DNA of 64,000 nt from Limnohabitans sp. 2KL-51 (GCF_003063645.1 NZ_NESJ01000001.1:248001-312000), one strand, 5' to 3'. Positions 20,013 through 30,337 are shown, counted from the stretch's first letter. Notes: a model not told the origin generated them from the sequence alone. Numbers and translations: made by a program.

Positions 20013-21011
20013 TCAGTCAAATTTGAGACCCGTTGCTTTGATCACTTGTCCCCAACGATCGTAATCTTTGCGAACAATCGCCGAAAATTCAGCAGGTGTT
20101 GTGCCACTGACTTCACTGCCTGCTTCTTCAATAAAACTTGTGACAGCTTTTTGACGTACCGCCTTTTGGAACGCCGCGGCGATCCGCTCAACAACAGCAG
20201 GATTGGTCCCAGCAGGCGCAAACAGCCCTTGCCAACCGACAATGTCAATACCCGGGACACCTTGCTCAGAGATGGTTGGCAAGTTCGGCAATACAGCTAT
20301 CCGACGGTCTGTAGCAGTACCGATGCCCTTGACCAAGCCTGCCTTGATATTCACTACTGCAGATTGGGTGCCATCGAAGATCATTGGGACGACCCCTCCG
20401 ATCAGGTCTTTAACAGCTTCAGATGACCCCTTGTAAGGAACATGGATCAGCTCAATATTGGCACTTCTTTGTAAAATTTCACCATTCAAATGTGATGTGG
20501 TCCCATTACCGTACGAACCGAAGGCAACTTTGCCTTTATTCGCCTTTGCATAAGCAACCAGCTCTTTTATGTTGTTGAAAGGGGCTTTAGGGTGAGCGGT
20601 TAAGACTGTTGCAGAGCGCACCAGTTGAGTGACGGGTATGAAATCACGAAACGGATCATAGGGAAGTTTTGAATACAGGTGGGGATTTTGTGTGTGCGTT
20701 ACGACAAACGTGTAAAGCAGGGTATGTCCGTCAGGTGCTGAGCGCTTGACATCCTCTGCGGCAATAATTGTTGACGCACCAGGTTTATTGTCAATGATCA
20801 GATTCGTTCCAAGTTCGGCGCTCACAGAATCAAACATGAGGCGAAGAGTCGTATCAAGAATGCTGGGCGGAACAGGTAAAACGATACGTATTGGCTTCCC
20901 GGATATCGGAAAGCTTTGCGCACTTGAAACCATAGGAAAGCCGCCAAGTCCAAGCCCGGCGGAAGCCGCTGCCATCATCAGACTGCGTCTATTTTTATTC
21001 AAATTTCTCAT
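20013..21011 (-). CDS. Bug-family (TctC-like) periplasmic binding protein
   Basis: The 332-residue product has a signal peptide with an NRRS motif and a hydrophobic stretch (LMMAAASAGLGLGGF) ending at SSAQ, then the Bug fold: PIRIVLPVPPSILDTTLRL, DNKPGASTIIAAEDVKRSAPDGHTLL and YDPFRDFIPVTQLV. Such proteins bind carboxylates for tripartite tricarboxylate transporters, but no TctA or TctB gene is here; Bug genes are often orphans. The gene is clearly richer in A and T than its neighbours, which hints at recent acquisition. An AGGAGA site precedes ATG 21011. Confidence 0.9.
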   Translation of the reverse strand: MRNLNKNRRSLMMAAASAGLGLGGFPMVSSAQSFPISGKPIRIVLPVPPSILDTTLRLMFDSVSAELGTNLIIDNKPGASTIIAAEDVKRSAPDGHTLLYTFVVTHTQNPHLYSKLPYDPFRDFIPVTQLVRSATVLTAHPKAPFNNIKELVAYAKANKGKVAFGSYGNGTTSHLNGEILQRSANIELIHVPYKGSSEAVKDLIGGVVPMIFDGTQSAVVNIKAGLVKGIGTATDRRIAVLPNLPTISEQGVPGIDIVGWQGLFAPAGTNPAVVERIAAAFQKAVRQKAVTSFIEEAGSEVSGTTPAEFSAIVRKDYDRWGQVIKATGLKFD

Positions 21012-21405
21012 TGAAAATGTCTCCTAGAAGTGAACACAAAATGCAAGATAACGGCTTGATAAAATACACAGTTCATTTTGACTTCGTCAGGGTTTACCAG
21101 TAATTCGAGCGTTGGTAAAAATGCCTTTTAAAGTAACCACTCTGTCGAAAATCAGCGCGAGGAAGCAAGTATTAAAGTGTGTGTCAGCGGCGCATTCTGC
21201 GCGTACTGTGGTGTGATTCCGACTATTATTTCTTCGATTTAATGGAGAAAAGAATAGGATTTTCAGGGGAAATCATTACCGATTGCGCCATTAAAACTTG
21301 AAATTATTTCCTTTGTTGAACTCTTAAAGTCAATGTAAGAGATCTCGTCAAAAAGAACAATTGCATTTTAAAATTTTTTATATAAAAAAAATTTATAGCT
21401 GGTGC
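21012..21405. other. AT-rich intergenic stretch, no gene seen
   Basis: This segment between the Bug gene and the alcohol dehydrogenase gene has no plausible coding frame. It contains the Bug ribosome site, a GGGTTTACCA sequence at 21090-21099, and a 7-bp inverted repeat (TTTACCA at 21093-21099, TGGTAAA at 21113-21119) that could be an operator for the Bug gene. Its base composition is much more AT-rich than the rest of the window. Confidence 0.4.
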
Positions 21406-22488
21406 TCAGTCGAAAACTACTATATTTCGGGCTATCCCCCCCCGTTGTAGTGCGGAAAAACCATCGTTAATTTGATCGAGCTTGAGCCGATTGGAAACCA
21501 ACTTCTCTAATTTCATGCGACCTTGCATATGAAATTCAACCAGACGGGGGATATCGAGACGAAAGTGGTTTGAGCCCATCAAAGCTCCTTGTATCCTACG
21601 TTCGCGCAGAAAATCAAACCCGTGTAGTTCTATTTTGGTCCCAAGGGGGATCATGCCAACAATGGTAGACAAACCACGCGGACGCAACATCGCGAAAGAG
21701 GCCTCAGTGGTGGACTTAAGGCCGATGCACTCAAATGCGTAGTGGACGCCACCTTGGGTCATCTCAACGATTTTGGCGACGATGTCCGGATCTTTGGCAT
21801 CCACTTCGTCGGTGGCACCGAAGATCTTGGCCATTTTCAGTTTGTTCGCATCAATGTCTATGGCGATGATGCGGGCCGCACCCGCCAAGTGCGCGGCATG
21901 GATGGTGGAAAGACCTACCCCTCCGCAGCCGAGCACGGCCACAGTGGTACCTGGTTCCATTCGGGCACTGTGAACAACCGAGCCATAGCCGGTGAGCACG
22001 CCACAGCCCAGCAGCGCCGCCAGTTCCATCGGCATGTCTTTGTGGATTTTGACCAAGGCGTTTTCGTGCACCAGCATCTGCTCGGCAAAGGACGATAGGT
22101 TCAGGAACTGGTTCAGATGCTCCCCCTTCCAGTGCAGTCTTTTAGCCTTGCCGGGAGGCATCTTGATCGCTGTGTTGCTGCATATGGTCTGGTGGCCAGT
22201 CAGGCAAAACTCGCAGTGGCCGCAGAACACCGATAGACAAGTGACGACGTGGTCGCCTGGCTTCACGTGGGTAACATCTTCACCCACCGCCTCAACCACC
22301 CCGGCAGCCTCATGACCCAGCACTGCAGGCACAGGGGTGGGGTACTTGCCCTCAATAAAATGCAGATCGCTGTGACAAAGACCACTCACGCGGGTTCGCA
22401 CCAGCACCTCATTTCGCTTGGGCTTGTCGATTTCGATATTCTCGATGGTCATTGGCTGACCAGGGCCATGAAAAACAGCGGCTTTCAA
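21406..22488 (-). CDS. Zinc-dependent alcohol dehydrogenase (class III-like)
   Basis: The 360-residue medium-chain dehydrogenase keeps both zinc sites: GLCHSDLHFIEG and GHEAAGVV for the catalytic zinc and CLSVFCGHCEFCLTGHQTIC for the structural zinc. The nucleotide-binding stretch is AVLGCGGVGLSTIHAAHLAGA, followed by an acidic residue in AIDID, consistent with NAD. The alcohol or aldehyde substrate is unknown. It lies in the same orientation as the Bug and amidohydrolase genes but is separated by 394 bp, so it probably has its own promoter. Base composition is intermediate between the Bug gene and the core genome. Confidence 0.88.
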   Translation of the reverse strand: MKAAVFHGPGQPMTIENIEIDKPKRNEVLVRTRVSGLCHSDLHFIEGKYPTPVPAVLGHEAAGVVEAVGEDVTHVKPGDHVVTCLSVFCGHCEFCLTGHQTICSNTAIKMPPGKAKRLHWKGEHLNQFLNLSSFAEQMLVHENALVKIHKDMPMELAALLGCGVLTGYGSVVHSARMEPGTTVAVLGCGGVGLSTIHAAHLAGAARIIAIDIDANKLKMAKIFGATDEVDAKDPDIVAKIVEMTQGGVHYAFECIGLKSTTEASFAMLRPRGLSTIVGMIPLGTKIELHGFDFLRERRIQGALMGSNHFRLDIPRLVEFHMQGRMKLEKLVSNRLKLDQINDGFSALQRGGIARNIVVFD

Positions 22489-22818
22489 TTGAAGATCTCC
22501 TGCAAGATAGTGTTTTTCGAGGGTGGAGGGCTGAACCGATGTGGTTGCGCCTCTTTTAAGTACTCATCAAGCGAAATACAGATTTTTATTCTCCTGTCAT
22601 GCCCGTTTCCAATGCTTTATCAAACGGCTACGTTCGTGTGTTGTCTCGAACCACAAATTAAACACCGTAAGTGCTTGCAGCTCAAGGGCTGACTCTGGTC
22701 GGGTACGCATTGGTAAACCGGAATCGATGTACCTGTTTAAATCAGCTCCAGCTAAAAAAGATAAGCCCCTGCCCTGTGTTTTGGGGCTTACGGGTCAATG
22801 AGAACGTGCTTGGCCTTT
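22489..22818. other. Intergenic stretch with decayed sequence, no gene seen
   Basis: Apart from a hairpin at 22753-22790, I see no coding or structural signal. The region is AT-rich next to the alcohol dehydrogenase start and becomes more GC-rich towards the pseudogene remnant. It probably contains the alcohol dehydrogenase promoter, whose elements I cannot place with confidence. Confidence 0.35.
22753..22790 (-). terminator. Intrinsic terminator downstream of the pseudogene remnant
   Basis: Read on the minus strand, an 8-bp stem (TAAGCCCC at 22783-22790, GGGGCTTA at 22762-22769) is followed by TCTTTTTTAGC. It lies just past the stop of the decayed amidohydrolase fragment and looks like the original terminator of that operon. 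Confidence 0.65.
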
Positions 22819-23051
22819 TCAGGCTCTTTGACCGGCCCGCATCAGCTGACCCGGCATTTCACCTGTGACTTGCTGGTTCTCAAAGATGGGGTGGTCAGCC
22901 ATCAAGGTGGCGATGAAGCTATTGCAGGGCTGCGTTAGGCGGCCTCTTGTGCAAACGCCAGGCTGCCCAGCGGCCCAATGCACAGGCTGGCTAGCAGGGC
23001 GTCAGTCTATGTACGTCTGGGTTTCAGAAACGCGTTGTGGGGTCATGTCAT
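22819..23051 (-). pseudogene. Fused remnant: Bug-gene signal peptide joined to amidohydrolase 3' end
   Basis: From 22819 to about 22940 the minus strand encodes IATLMADHPIFENQQVTGE and PGQLMRAGQ, closely matching the C-terminus of the live amidohydrolase at 18265 ([19 protein letters not shown]). From about 22940 to 23051 it encodes the start of another secreted protein: an AGGAGA site, ATG 23051, in-frame stops at codons 3 and 15, then TDALLASLCIGPLGSLAFAQ, a Bug-type signal peptide. The two join directly. This is best read as a Bug-amidohydrolase gene pair collapsed by one internal deletion. Confidence 0.75.
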
Positions 23052-23174
23052 GCAGGTCTCCTATGGGTTTTATGGGGCGCAACAGCCCGTTTGGTGCTGC
23101 ACAACATTCAGCTTAGTGCTTGTCGGAAATAAAAACAATTGCAATTAAATTAAACTTTAATAAAATATTTGCAT

Positions 23175-24143
23175 ATGTTGAATCTGCGCCGACTGAAGCA
23201 CTTGGCCGTCATTGCCGAGGAGAAATCTTTCCTCAAGGCGGCGCAGCGCCTGAACCTGACCCAGCCGGCGCTCACACGCAGCATCCAGACACTGGAAGAG
23301 TCCTTGGGCTTGCAGTTGCTCAACCGGGCGCATGAGGGGGTGAGCATGACGGACGCGGGGCAGCGGATCTTGCCCCGGGCCTTGCAAATTTTGGGGGATG
23401 CCGAGAGCCTCAAGCGCGAGGCGCAGCAACTGGTTGGGGTGGACTCGGGGCATGTGAATTTCGGCGCCGGGGTTTTCCCGGCAGAAGCTTTTCTGACCCG
23501 ACTGCTGATCGAGCAGGTGCGAGAAAAACCGGGGCTCACTGTGGATGTGGACATTGGCAATTGGCAGCGGTTGCGGGGCAAGTTGCAACGCAATGAACTC
23601 GATTTTGTGGTGGCCTTGACGCACAGCTTGCCGCCGCCAGCCGACTTTGCCGTGCACCCGTTGCCGCCGCAGCGCTTTGGTTTTTTTGTGCGACAGTCGC
23701 ATCCTTTGCTGGCGCTGGATGCATTGGCACAGCGTCAGGCTTTGCGCCAGTACAAGCTCATTGGCCCGGTTTTGCCGCATCAGGCCAGGCTGGCTCTTCA
23801 GGAGATTTATGAATTGCCCCACCACGAAGAATTGCCAGTGGGGCTGAGCTGCGACAGCGTGGCGGTGTTGCAGTCGGTGATGCTGTCCAGTGACAGTGTT
23901 TTGTTTGCCACGCACGAGGCCATGGCCAGCGTTTTGCCCAGCGGTATTTCCTCTGCACAGGGCCTTGCCTTGCCGCATGTGCAGTACGCCGCTGCACAGG
24001 CGCTGGCCACATCGGTCATCCATGCCCAAGGGCGAGTGCTGTCGCCGGCGGCTTTGTGGCTGATCGGCAAGATCGAGCAAGTGCTGGCTTCAACTGGCTC
24101 TGAAGTGAACGATTCTGTGCTGGTGGCTGAGCCTCCGGCTTGA
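23175..24143 (+). CDS. LysR-family transcriptional regulator
   Basis: The 322-residue product starts with the LysR winged helix (LNLRRLKHLAVIAEEKSFLKAAQRLNLTQPALTRSIQTLEESLGLQLLNR) and continues with a ligand-binding domain. ATG 23175 is preferred over an in-frame TTG two codons before. The upstream DNA is AT-rich and holds the divergent remnant of a Bug-amidohydrolase pair, so the regulator probably once controlled that operon. Whether it now acts on the intact copy or on the benzoate-CoA ligase gene is unknown. Confidence 0.92.
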   Translation: MLNLRRLKHLAVIAEEKSFLKAAQRLNLTQPALTRSIQTLEESLGLQLLNRAHEGVSMTDAGQRILPRALQILGDAESLKREAQQLVGVDSGHVNFGAGVFPAEAFLTRLLIEQVREKPGLTVDVDIGNWQRLRGKLQRNELDFVVALTHSLPPPADFAVHPLPPQRFGFFVRQSHPLLALDALAQRQALRQYKLIGPVLPHQARLALQEIYELPHHEELPVGLSCDSVAVLQSVMLSSDSVLFATHEAMASVLPSGISSAQGLALPHVQYAAAQALATSVIHAQGRVLSPAALWLIGKIEQVLASTGSEVNDSVLVAEPPA

Positions 24144-24205
24144 ACCTCCGTTGAAGCAGCTTTTGGTTCGCATGGCGTCCTTGTGAACGGCCTGGACGTT
24201 GGTGT

Positions 24206-25762
24206 TTAGCTGGCTTTTTCCTGCTCACGCAAGCGAAAGCGCTGGATCTTGCCTGTGGCGGTTTTGGGCAGCTCGGCCACAAACTCGATGAAGCGTGGGT
24301 ATTTGTAGGGGGCCAGGCGCTCCTTCACGAACGCTTTGATCTCCTCCTGCGTCAGGCTCTGGCCCGCCTTCAGCACGATGAAGGCCTTGGTCTTGGTCAG
24401 GCCGTCGGTGTCTTCCTTGCCGATGACGGCCGCTTCAAGAATAGCGGGGTGTTGCACCAGCGTGGATTCGACCTCAAAAGGCGACACGTAAATGCCGCTG
24501 ACCTTGAGCATGTCGTCGTTGCGGCCCGCGTAGGTGTAGTAGCCGTCGGGGTCGCGGGTGTATTTGTCGCCGCTCTTGGTCCAGACGCCCTGGAAGGTGT
24601 CGCGCGATTTCTCGCGGTTGTTCCAGTACATGAGGGCGCTGCTGGGGCCCTGGATGTAGAGGTCGCCGATTTCGTTGGGGCCGGTCACCACGCTGCCGTC
24701 TTCGTTGCGCAACTGCACTTCGTAGCCGTGCACAGCCTTGCCCGTGGTGCCGTAACGCACGTCGCCCGGGCGGTTGGACAAAAAGACGTGCAGCATTTCT
24801 GTGGAGCCGATGCCGTCGATGATGTCGCAGCCGAAATGGTCACTCCAGCGCTCTGCGATGTCACGCGGCAGCGCCTCTCCTGCTGAGGAGCACAGACGCA
24901 AAGCCACCTGGCTTTTGGCGGGCAGTTCGGGGTTGGCCAGCATGCCGCCGTAGCCGGTGGGGGCACCGTAAAACACCGTGGGCTGGTGGTCGACCAGGCG
25001 CTTGAAGGTGGCTTGCGGGGTAGGGCGCTCGGCCATCAACACCACCGTAGCCCCCACGCTCAAGGGAAAGGTGAGGGCGTTGCCCAGGCCATAGGCAAAG
25101 AACAGCTTGGCGGCCGAGAACACGGTGTCGCTTTCCTGCAGGTTCAGCACGCCTTTGCCGTACAACTCGGCCGTCCAGTACAGGTTGCCCTGGCTGTGCA
25201 CCGTGCCCTTGGGCTTGCCGGTGGAGCCCGACGAATACAGCCAGAAGGCGGGCTCATCGGCCAGGGTCTGGGCAGGCAGCACCGGGTTGTTCTGGGCCAC
25301 AAAGTCGGCCATGTTGAATTGGCCCTGTGCCAAAGCGCCGGTGGGGCGCGAGACCAACACCTGACGCACCTCGGTTTTGACCAGGTCCAGGGCGCTTTGC
25401 AGCGTGGGCAGCAGGGCGCCCGAGACCAGGGCGGCCTGGGCGCGGCTGTTGCTCAGCATGAAGGCATAGTCTTCGGCTGTGAGCAAGGTGTTCACCGCGA
25501 CCGGCACCACGCCTGCATAGAGCGCGCCCAGAAAGGCCACCACCCAGTCGCTGCTGTCTTGCATCAGCAAGAGCACGCGCTCTTCACGTTTGATCCCCAT
25601 GGCCTGCAGGCCACCGGCAAAGCGGCGGATCTGCTCAGTCAGTTCGCCATACGTCACAGCGCCGACATCGTCGATCAGCGCGGTTTTACCGCCGCGATGG
25701 GCGTTGCTGGCGATCAGGTGTTGGGCGAAATTGAAGTCAACGGGGGGGCTACTGGGGTTCAT
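24206..25762 (-). CDS. bclA: Benzoate-CoA ligase
   Basis: This adenylate-forming enzyme activates benzoate with ATP and CoA to benzoyl-CoA, the entry step of the box pathway. The 518-residue product has the AMP-binding P-loop (LYSSGSTGKPKGTVHSQG), the A5 motif region (DGIGSTEMLHVFLSN), the YTYAGRNDDMLKVSGIYVSPFEVE hinge and the late lysine in LPKTATGKIQRFRL. Its similarity to benzoate-CoA ligases and its divergent position opposite boxR support the substrate. The 277 bp up to boxR holds both promoters and TGCA operator sequences. Confidence 0.93.
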   Translation of the reverse strand: MNPSSPPVDFNFAQHLIASNAHRGGKTALIDDVGAVTYGELTEQIRRFAGGLQAMGIKREERVLLLMQDSSDWVVAFLGALYAGVVPVAVNTLLTAEDYAFMLSNSRAQAALVSGALLPTLQSALDLVKTEVRQVLVSRPTGALAQGQFNMADFVAQNNPVLPAQTLADEPAFWLYSSGSTGKPKGTVHSQGNLYWTAELYGKGVLNLQESDTVFSAAKLFFAYGLGNALTFPLSVGATVVLMAERPTPQATFKRLVDHQPTVFYGAPTGYGGMLANPELPAKSQVALRLCSSAGEALPRDIAERWSDHFGCDIIDGIGSTEMLHVFLSNRPGDVRYGTTGKAVHGYEVQLRNEDGSVVTGPNEIGDLYIQGPSSALMYWNNREKSRDTFQGVWTKSGDKYTRDPDGYYTYAGRNDDMLKVSGIYVSPFEVESTLVQHPAILEAAVIGKEDTDGLTKTKAFIVLKAGQSLTQEEIKAFVKERLAPYKYPRFIEFVAELPKTATGKIQRFRLREQEKAS

Positions 25763-25944
25763 GGTTTGTCTCCTCGGATGCTCTGATGTTGTGGTAACGA
25801 TGACTTCTTTAAAAGGGGGCTCAGAAGGAACAGGTTGTGGGCATGCAAAAAAAATTCATTTAAAGGGCCTGAGACCTCCTGTGCAATCCAACGCATGCAA
25901 CAAAAACTTTTCTTGCTGTGCAGATGGCGGTATAAACTGTTTTA

Positions 25945-25984
25945 TGCATTATTGTGCTTGGTGTTGAGTATGCATTAAAGTGCA
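25945..25984. promoter_or_regulatory. Probable BoxR operator upstream of boxR
   Basis: TGCA occurs at 25945-25948, 25971-25974 and 25981-25984; the last two are spaced TGCA-N6-TGCA. Operators of the related regulator BzdR are built from TGCA direct repeats with such spacing, so autoregulation by BoxR is a reasonable inference. Confidence 0.6.
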
Positions 25985-26006
25985 TGTTTTGTGGTGTTTA
26001 AAAAAT

Positions 26007-26020
26007 AAGGGTTTACCCTT
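26007..26020. promoter_or_regulatory. GGGTTTACCC palindrome just upstream of boxR
   Basis: AAGGGTTTACCCTT lies 20 bp before the boxR ATG. Its reverse complement recurs upstream of boxC at 26980-26993, with a shared 15-bp core ATAAGGGTTTACCCT. The binding factor is unknown. Confidence 0.5.
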
Positions 26021-26039
26021 TGTTTTGGTTGAAAGAAAA

Positions 26040-26954
26040 ATGTCCTTGCAAGATTCCACTGTCATTGAGCCGTCCGAGCCCGAAACCCGGCGCAATCCAT
26101 TTTTGGAAGCGCTGGGCGAACGCGTGCGTACTTTGCGTTCACGCAAAGGCATGACACGCCGCGCCGTGGCGGTGGCGGCCGATGTGTCCGAGCGCCATTT
26201 GGCCAACCTTGAATACGGCACGGGCAATGTGTCGGTACTGGTCTTGTTGCAGGTGGCGCAGGCCCTGCAGTGCTCGCTGGCCGAGCTGCTGGGCGATGTG
26301 ACCACCACCTCGCCCGAGTGGTTGCTGATTCGTGAATTGCTTTCCAAGCGCAGCGAGGCCGATTTGCGCCGTGCGCGTGTGCAGTTGAGCGACATGTTTG
26401 GCGAGGGTGGCAACGCGCAAGAGCGCAAGAACCGCATCGCCCTCATTGGCTTACGCGGCGCGGGCAAGACCTCGCTGGGCCAGCGTCTGGCCGATGATCT
26501 GGGCTTTCCCTTCATCGAGCTCAGCCGTGACATTGAGCAGTTTGCAGGCTGTCAGATCAGCGAAATCCACAACCTGTATGGGGCCAACGCCTACCGCCGT
26601 TACGAGCGCCGAGCCCTCGAAGAAGCCATCCAGATCTACCCCGAAGTGGTGATCGCCACGCCCGGTGGTTTGGTGTCCGACTCGGGCAATTTCAACCTGC
26701 TGTTGTCGCACTGCACGACCGTGTGGCTGCAGGCCGATGCGGCCGATCACATGGGGCGCGTGGCCGCACAAGGCGACATGCGCCCCATGGCCGCCAGCCG
26801 CGAGGCGATGGAAGACCTCAAACGCATTCTGGAAGGGCGCTCGGCTTTTTATTCGAAAGCCGATATGACCATCAACACCAGTGGACGCACCGAAGACCAG
26901 GCCTTCGCGGCTTTGCGTACTTCGGTTCGCCAGCATTTGACCTTGGGGGTATGA
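26040..26954 (+). CDS. boxR: BoxR, transcriptional regulator with shikimate-kinase-like domain
   Basis: BoxR and its anaerobic relative BzdR repress benzoate genes and sense benzoyl-CoA. The 304-residue product has an N-terminal XRE-type helix-turn-helix (about residues 15-75; LGERVRTLRSRKGMTRRAVAVAADVSERHLANLEYG), a linker, and a C-terminal domain resembling shikimate kinase with a P-loop (IGLRGAGKTSLGQRLADDLG). MSLQDSTVIE at 26040 is taken as the start; an open extension reaches 25980. TGCA-N6-TGCA sites lie on both sides of the gene, consistent with control of itself and of boxCBA. Confidence 0.93.
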   Translation: MSLQDSTVIEPSEPETRRNPFLEALGERVRTLRSRKGMTRRAVAVAADVSERHLANLEYGTGNVSVLVLLQVAQALQCSLAELLGDVTTTSPEWLLIRELLSKRSEADLRRARVQLSDMFGEGGNAQERKNRIALIGLRGAGKTSLGQRLADDLGFPFIELSRDIEQFAGCQISEIHNLYGANAYRRYERRALEEAIQIYPEVVIATPGGLVSDSGNFNLLLSHCTTVWLQADAADHMGRVAAQGDMRPMAASREAMEDLKRILEGRSAFYSKADMTINTSGRTEDQAFAALRTSVRQHLTLGV

Positions 26955-26979
26955 GGGTGAGTGGAAATTTTATGATTCA

Positions 26980-26993
26980 TAGGGTAAACCCTT
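26980..26993. promoter_or_regulatory. GGGTAAACCC palindrome upstream of boxC
   Basis: This is the inverted copy of the palindrome in front of boxR. It directly precedes a TATAAAAT stretch that could be the -10 region of the boxC promoter. Confidence 0.5.
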
Positions 26994-27009
26994 ATAAAAT
27001 GAATTAAAG

Positions 27010-27069
27010 TGCATGTTGCGGTTTTGAAAAAGATGCACTAAACTTCAACTCAACATGCACTGAAATGCA
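27010..27069. promoter_or_regulatory. Probable BoxR operator upstream of boxC
   Basis: TGCA occurs at 27010, 27034, 27056 and 27066. The last two form TGCA-N6-TGCA (27056-27069), the same spacing as in front of boxR, and end 41 bp before the boxC ATG. Confidence 0.6.
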
Positions 27070-27110
27070 TTTTTTGCCCCACATCAACCCCTTCAACGAT
27101 GGAGACAGCC

Positions 27111-28769
27111 ATGAGCACTTCACTTCAGGTCAACTATCAGACCAGCCCAGCCGAGTACAAGCACATCAACCTGGCCTTTGATGGCGAGATCGCAACTTTG
27201 TCGATCAACATCAACGAAGACGCCGGCATTCGCCCTGGCTACAAACTCAAGCTCAACAGCTACGACCTCGGTGTGGACATCGAGTTGCACGATGCATTGC
27301 AGCGCATCCGCTTTGAGCACCCCGAAGTGCGCTCGGTGGTGGTGACCAGCTTGAAGGACCGCGTGTTCTGCTCTGGTGCCAACATCTTCATGCTGGGCGT
27401 GTCCACCCACGGCTGGAAAGTGAACTTCTGCAAGTTCACCAACGAAACCCGCAACGGCATCGAAGACTCCAGCAAACACGACGGCCTGAAATTTGTGGCT
27501 GCCCTGAACGGTGCTTGCGCTGGCGGCGGCTACGAGCTGGCCCTGGCTTGCGACGAAATCGTGCTGGTCGACGACCGCTCCAGCGCCGTGTCACTGCCCG
27601 AAGTGCCTTTGCTGGGCGTGTTGCCCGGCACCGGTGGCCTGACCCGCGTGACCGACAAGCGCCATGTGCGCCACGACCTGGCCGACATCTTCTGCACCAG
27701 CGTGGAAGGCGTGCGCGGTCAAAAAGCCGTGGACTGGCGTCTGGTCGATGCGATCGCGAAGCCCGCTGTGTTCAAAGAAGCTGTGCAAGCCCGTGCCAAA
27801 AAACTGGCTGCCGACAGCATCCGCACCGCAGGCGTCAAAGGCGTGGAATTGACCCCGCTGAACCGCAGCATCGCGGCCGATGCCCTGACTTATATCAATG
27901 TCACCGTGGAGATCGACCGCGCCAAGCGCATCGCCACTTTCACCGTCAAAGCCCCTGCCACAGCTCAGCCCACCGACATCGCTGGCATTGAAGTCGCAGG
28001 CGTGAACTGGTGGCCGCTGCAGATGGTGCGCGAATTGGACGACGCCATTCTGCACATGCGCACCAACGAACTGGACATCGGCACCTGGGTGCTCAAAACA
28101 GCAGGTGACGCTGCTGCCGTGTTGGCGTCTGACGCGACCTTGCTGGCCCACAAAGACCACTGGTTGGTGCGCGAGACCATCGGCCACCTGCGCCGCACAC
28201 TGGCGCGCATAGACGTGTCTTCGCGGAGCCTGTTTGCCCTGATCGAAGAAGGCACTTGCTTTGCGGGCACCTTGGCCGAACTGGCGTTCTGCGCCGACCG
28301 CGCTTACATGCTGGCGCTGCCTGACGACGCTGACAAAGCGCCCAAGCTGCAACTGAGCGAGATGAACTTCGGTTTCTTCCCCATGGTCAACGACCAGACC
28401 CGCCTGCAGCGCCGCTTCTACGAAGAAGTGCCCGCCATGGAAGCCGCACGCGGCGCGATCGGCCAAGTGCTGGACGCCGATGCCGCTCTGGCGCTGGGCT
28501 TGGTGACAGCTGCGCCCGACGACATCGACTGGGCTGACGAAATTCGCCTGGCGCTGGAAGAGCGTTCGTCCATGTCGCCCGACGCCTTGACCGGTCTGGA
28601 AGCCAACCTGCGTTTTGCCCAGAAGGAAAACATGGCCACCCGCATTTTTGGCCGCCTGACCGCCTGGCAGAACTGGATTTTCCAGCGCCCCAACGCCGTG
28701 GGCGAAAAGGGAGCCCTGAAGGTCTATGGCAAAGGTGAAAAAGTCCAGTTTGATCTGAACCGCGTTTGA
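27111..28769 (+). CDS. boxC: Benzoyl-CoA-dihydrodiol lyase BoxC
   Basis: BoxC opens 2,3-epoxybenzoyl-CoA by hydrolysis to 3,4-dehydroadipyl-CoA semialdehyde and releases formate. The 552-residue product consists of two crotonase-like halves; the first has FCSGANIFMLG and ALNGACAGGGYELALACDEIVLVDD, the typical CoA-ester oxyanion elements. The start ATG 27111 follows a GGAGACAGCC site. It is the first gene of boxC-boxB-boxA and lies behind a regulatory region with BoxR-type sites. Length and order match known box clusters. Confidence 0.95.
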   Translation: MSTSLQVNYQTSPAEYKHINLAFDGEIATLSININEDAGIRPGYKLKLNSYDLGVDIELHDALQRIRFEHPEVRSVVVTSLKDRVFCSGANIFMLGVSTHGWKVNFCKFTNETRNGIEDSSKHDGLKFVAALNGACAGGGYELALACDEIVLVDDRSSAVSLPEVPLLGVLPGTGGLTRVTDKRHVRHDLADIFCTSVEGVRGQKAVDWRLVDAIAKPAVFKEAVQARAKKLAADSIRTAGVKGVELTPLNRSIAADALTYINVTVEIDRAKRIATFTVKAPATAQPTDIAGIEVAGVNWWPLQMVRELDDAILHMRTNELDIGTWVLKTAGDAAAVLASDATLLAHKDHWLVRETIGHLRRTLARIDVSSRSLFALIEEGTCFAGTLAELAFCADRAYMLALPDDADKAPKLQLSEMNFGFFPMVNDQTRLQRRFYEEVPAMEAARGAIGQVLDADAALALGLVTAAPDDIDWADEIRLALEERSSMSPDALTGLEANLRFAQKENMATRIFGRLTAWQNWIFQRPNAVGEKGALKVYGKGEKVQFDLNRV

Positions 28770-28859
28770 TGTTTTTGCGTTGTGCAGTGCGGTGCCCGGT
28801 GGTCCGCTCTGTAACCGAAATTTGACCCCACCGTTGCTTTTTCATTTCTGGAGACTCTC

Positions 28860-30287
<1,428 letters not shown>

Positions 30288-30303
30288 TTGATCTTCTGAT
30301 CTG

Positions 30304-30337
30304 ACTGCTGCCTCTGTTTCGTTACAGGGGCGGCAGT
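30304..30337 (+). other. 14-bp hairpin after the boxB stop
   Basis: ACTGCTGCCTCTGT (30304-30317) pairs with ACAGGGGCGGCAGT (30324-30337) around a TTCGTT loop, with two G-U pairs if read as plus-strand RNA. It begins 16 bp after boxB and shares 5 bases with the next stem, so the two cannot form fully at once. There is no T run. Confidence 0.55.

Noticed and set aside
22865-23116. An 83-codon plus-strand frame across the pseudogene remnant
   Set aside because: The minus strand here shows clear homology to the amidohydrolase end and a Bug signal peptide, so the plus frame is accidental.
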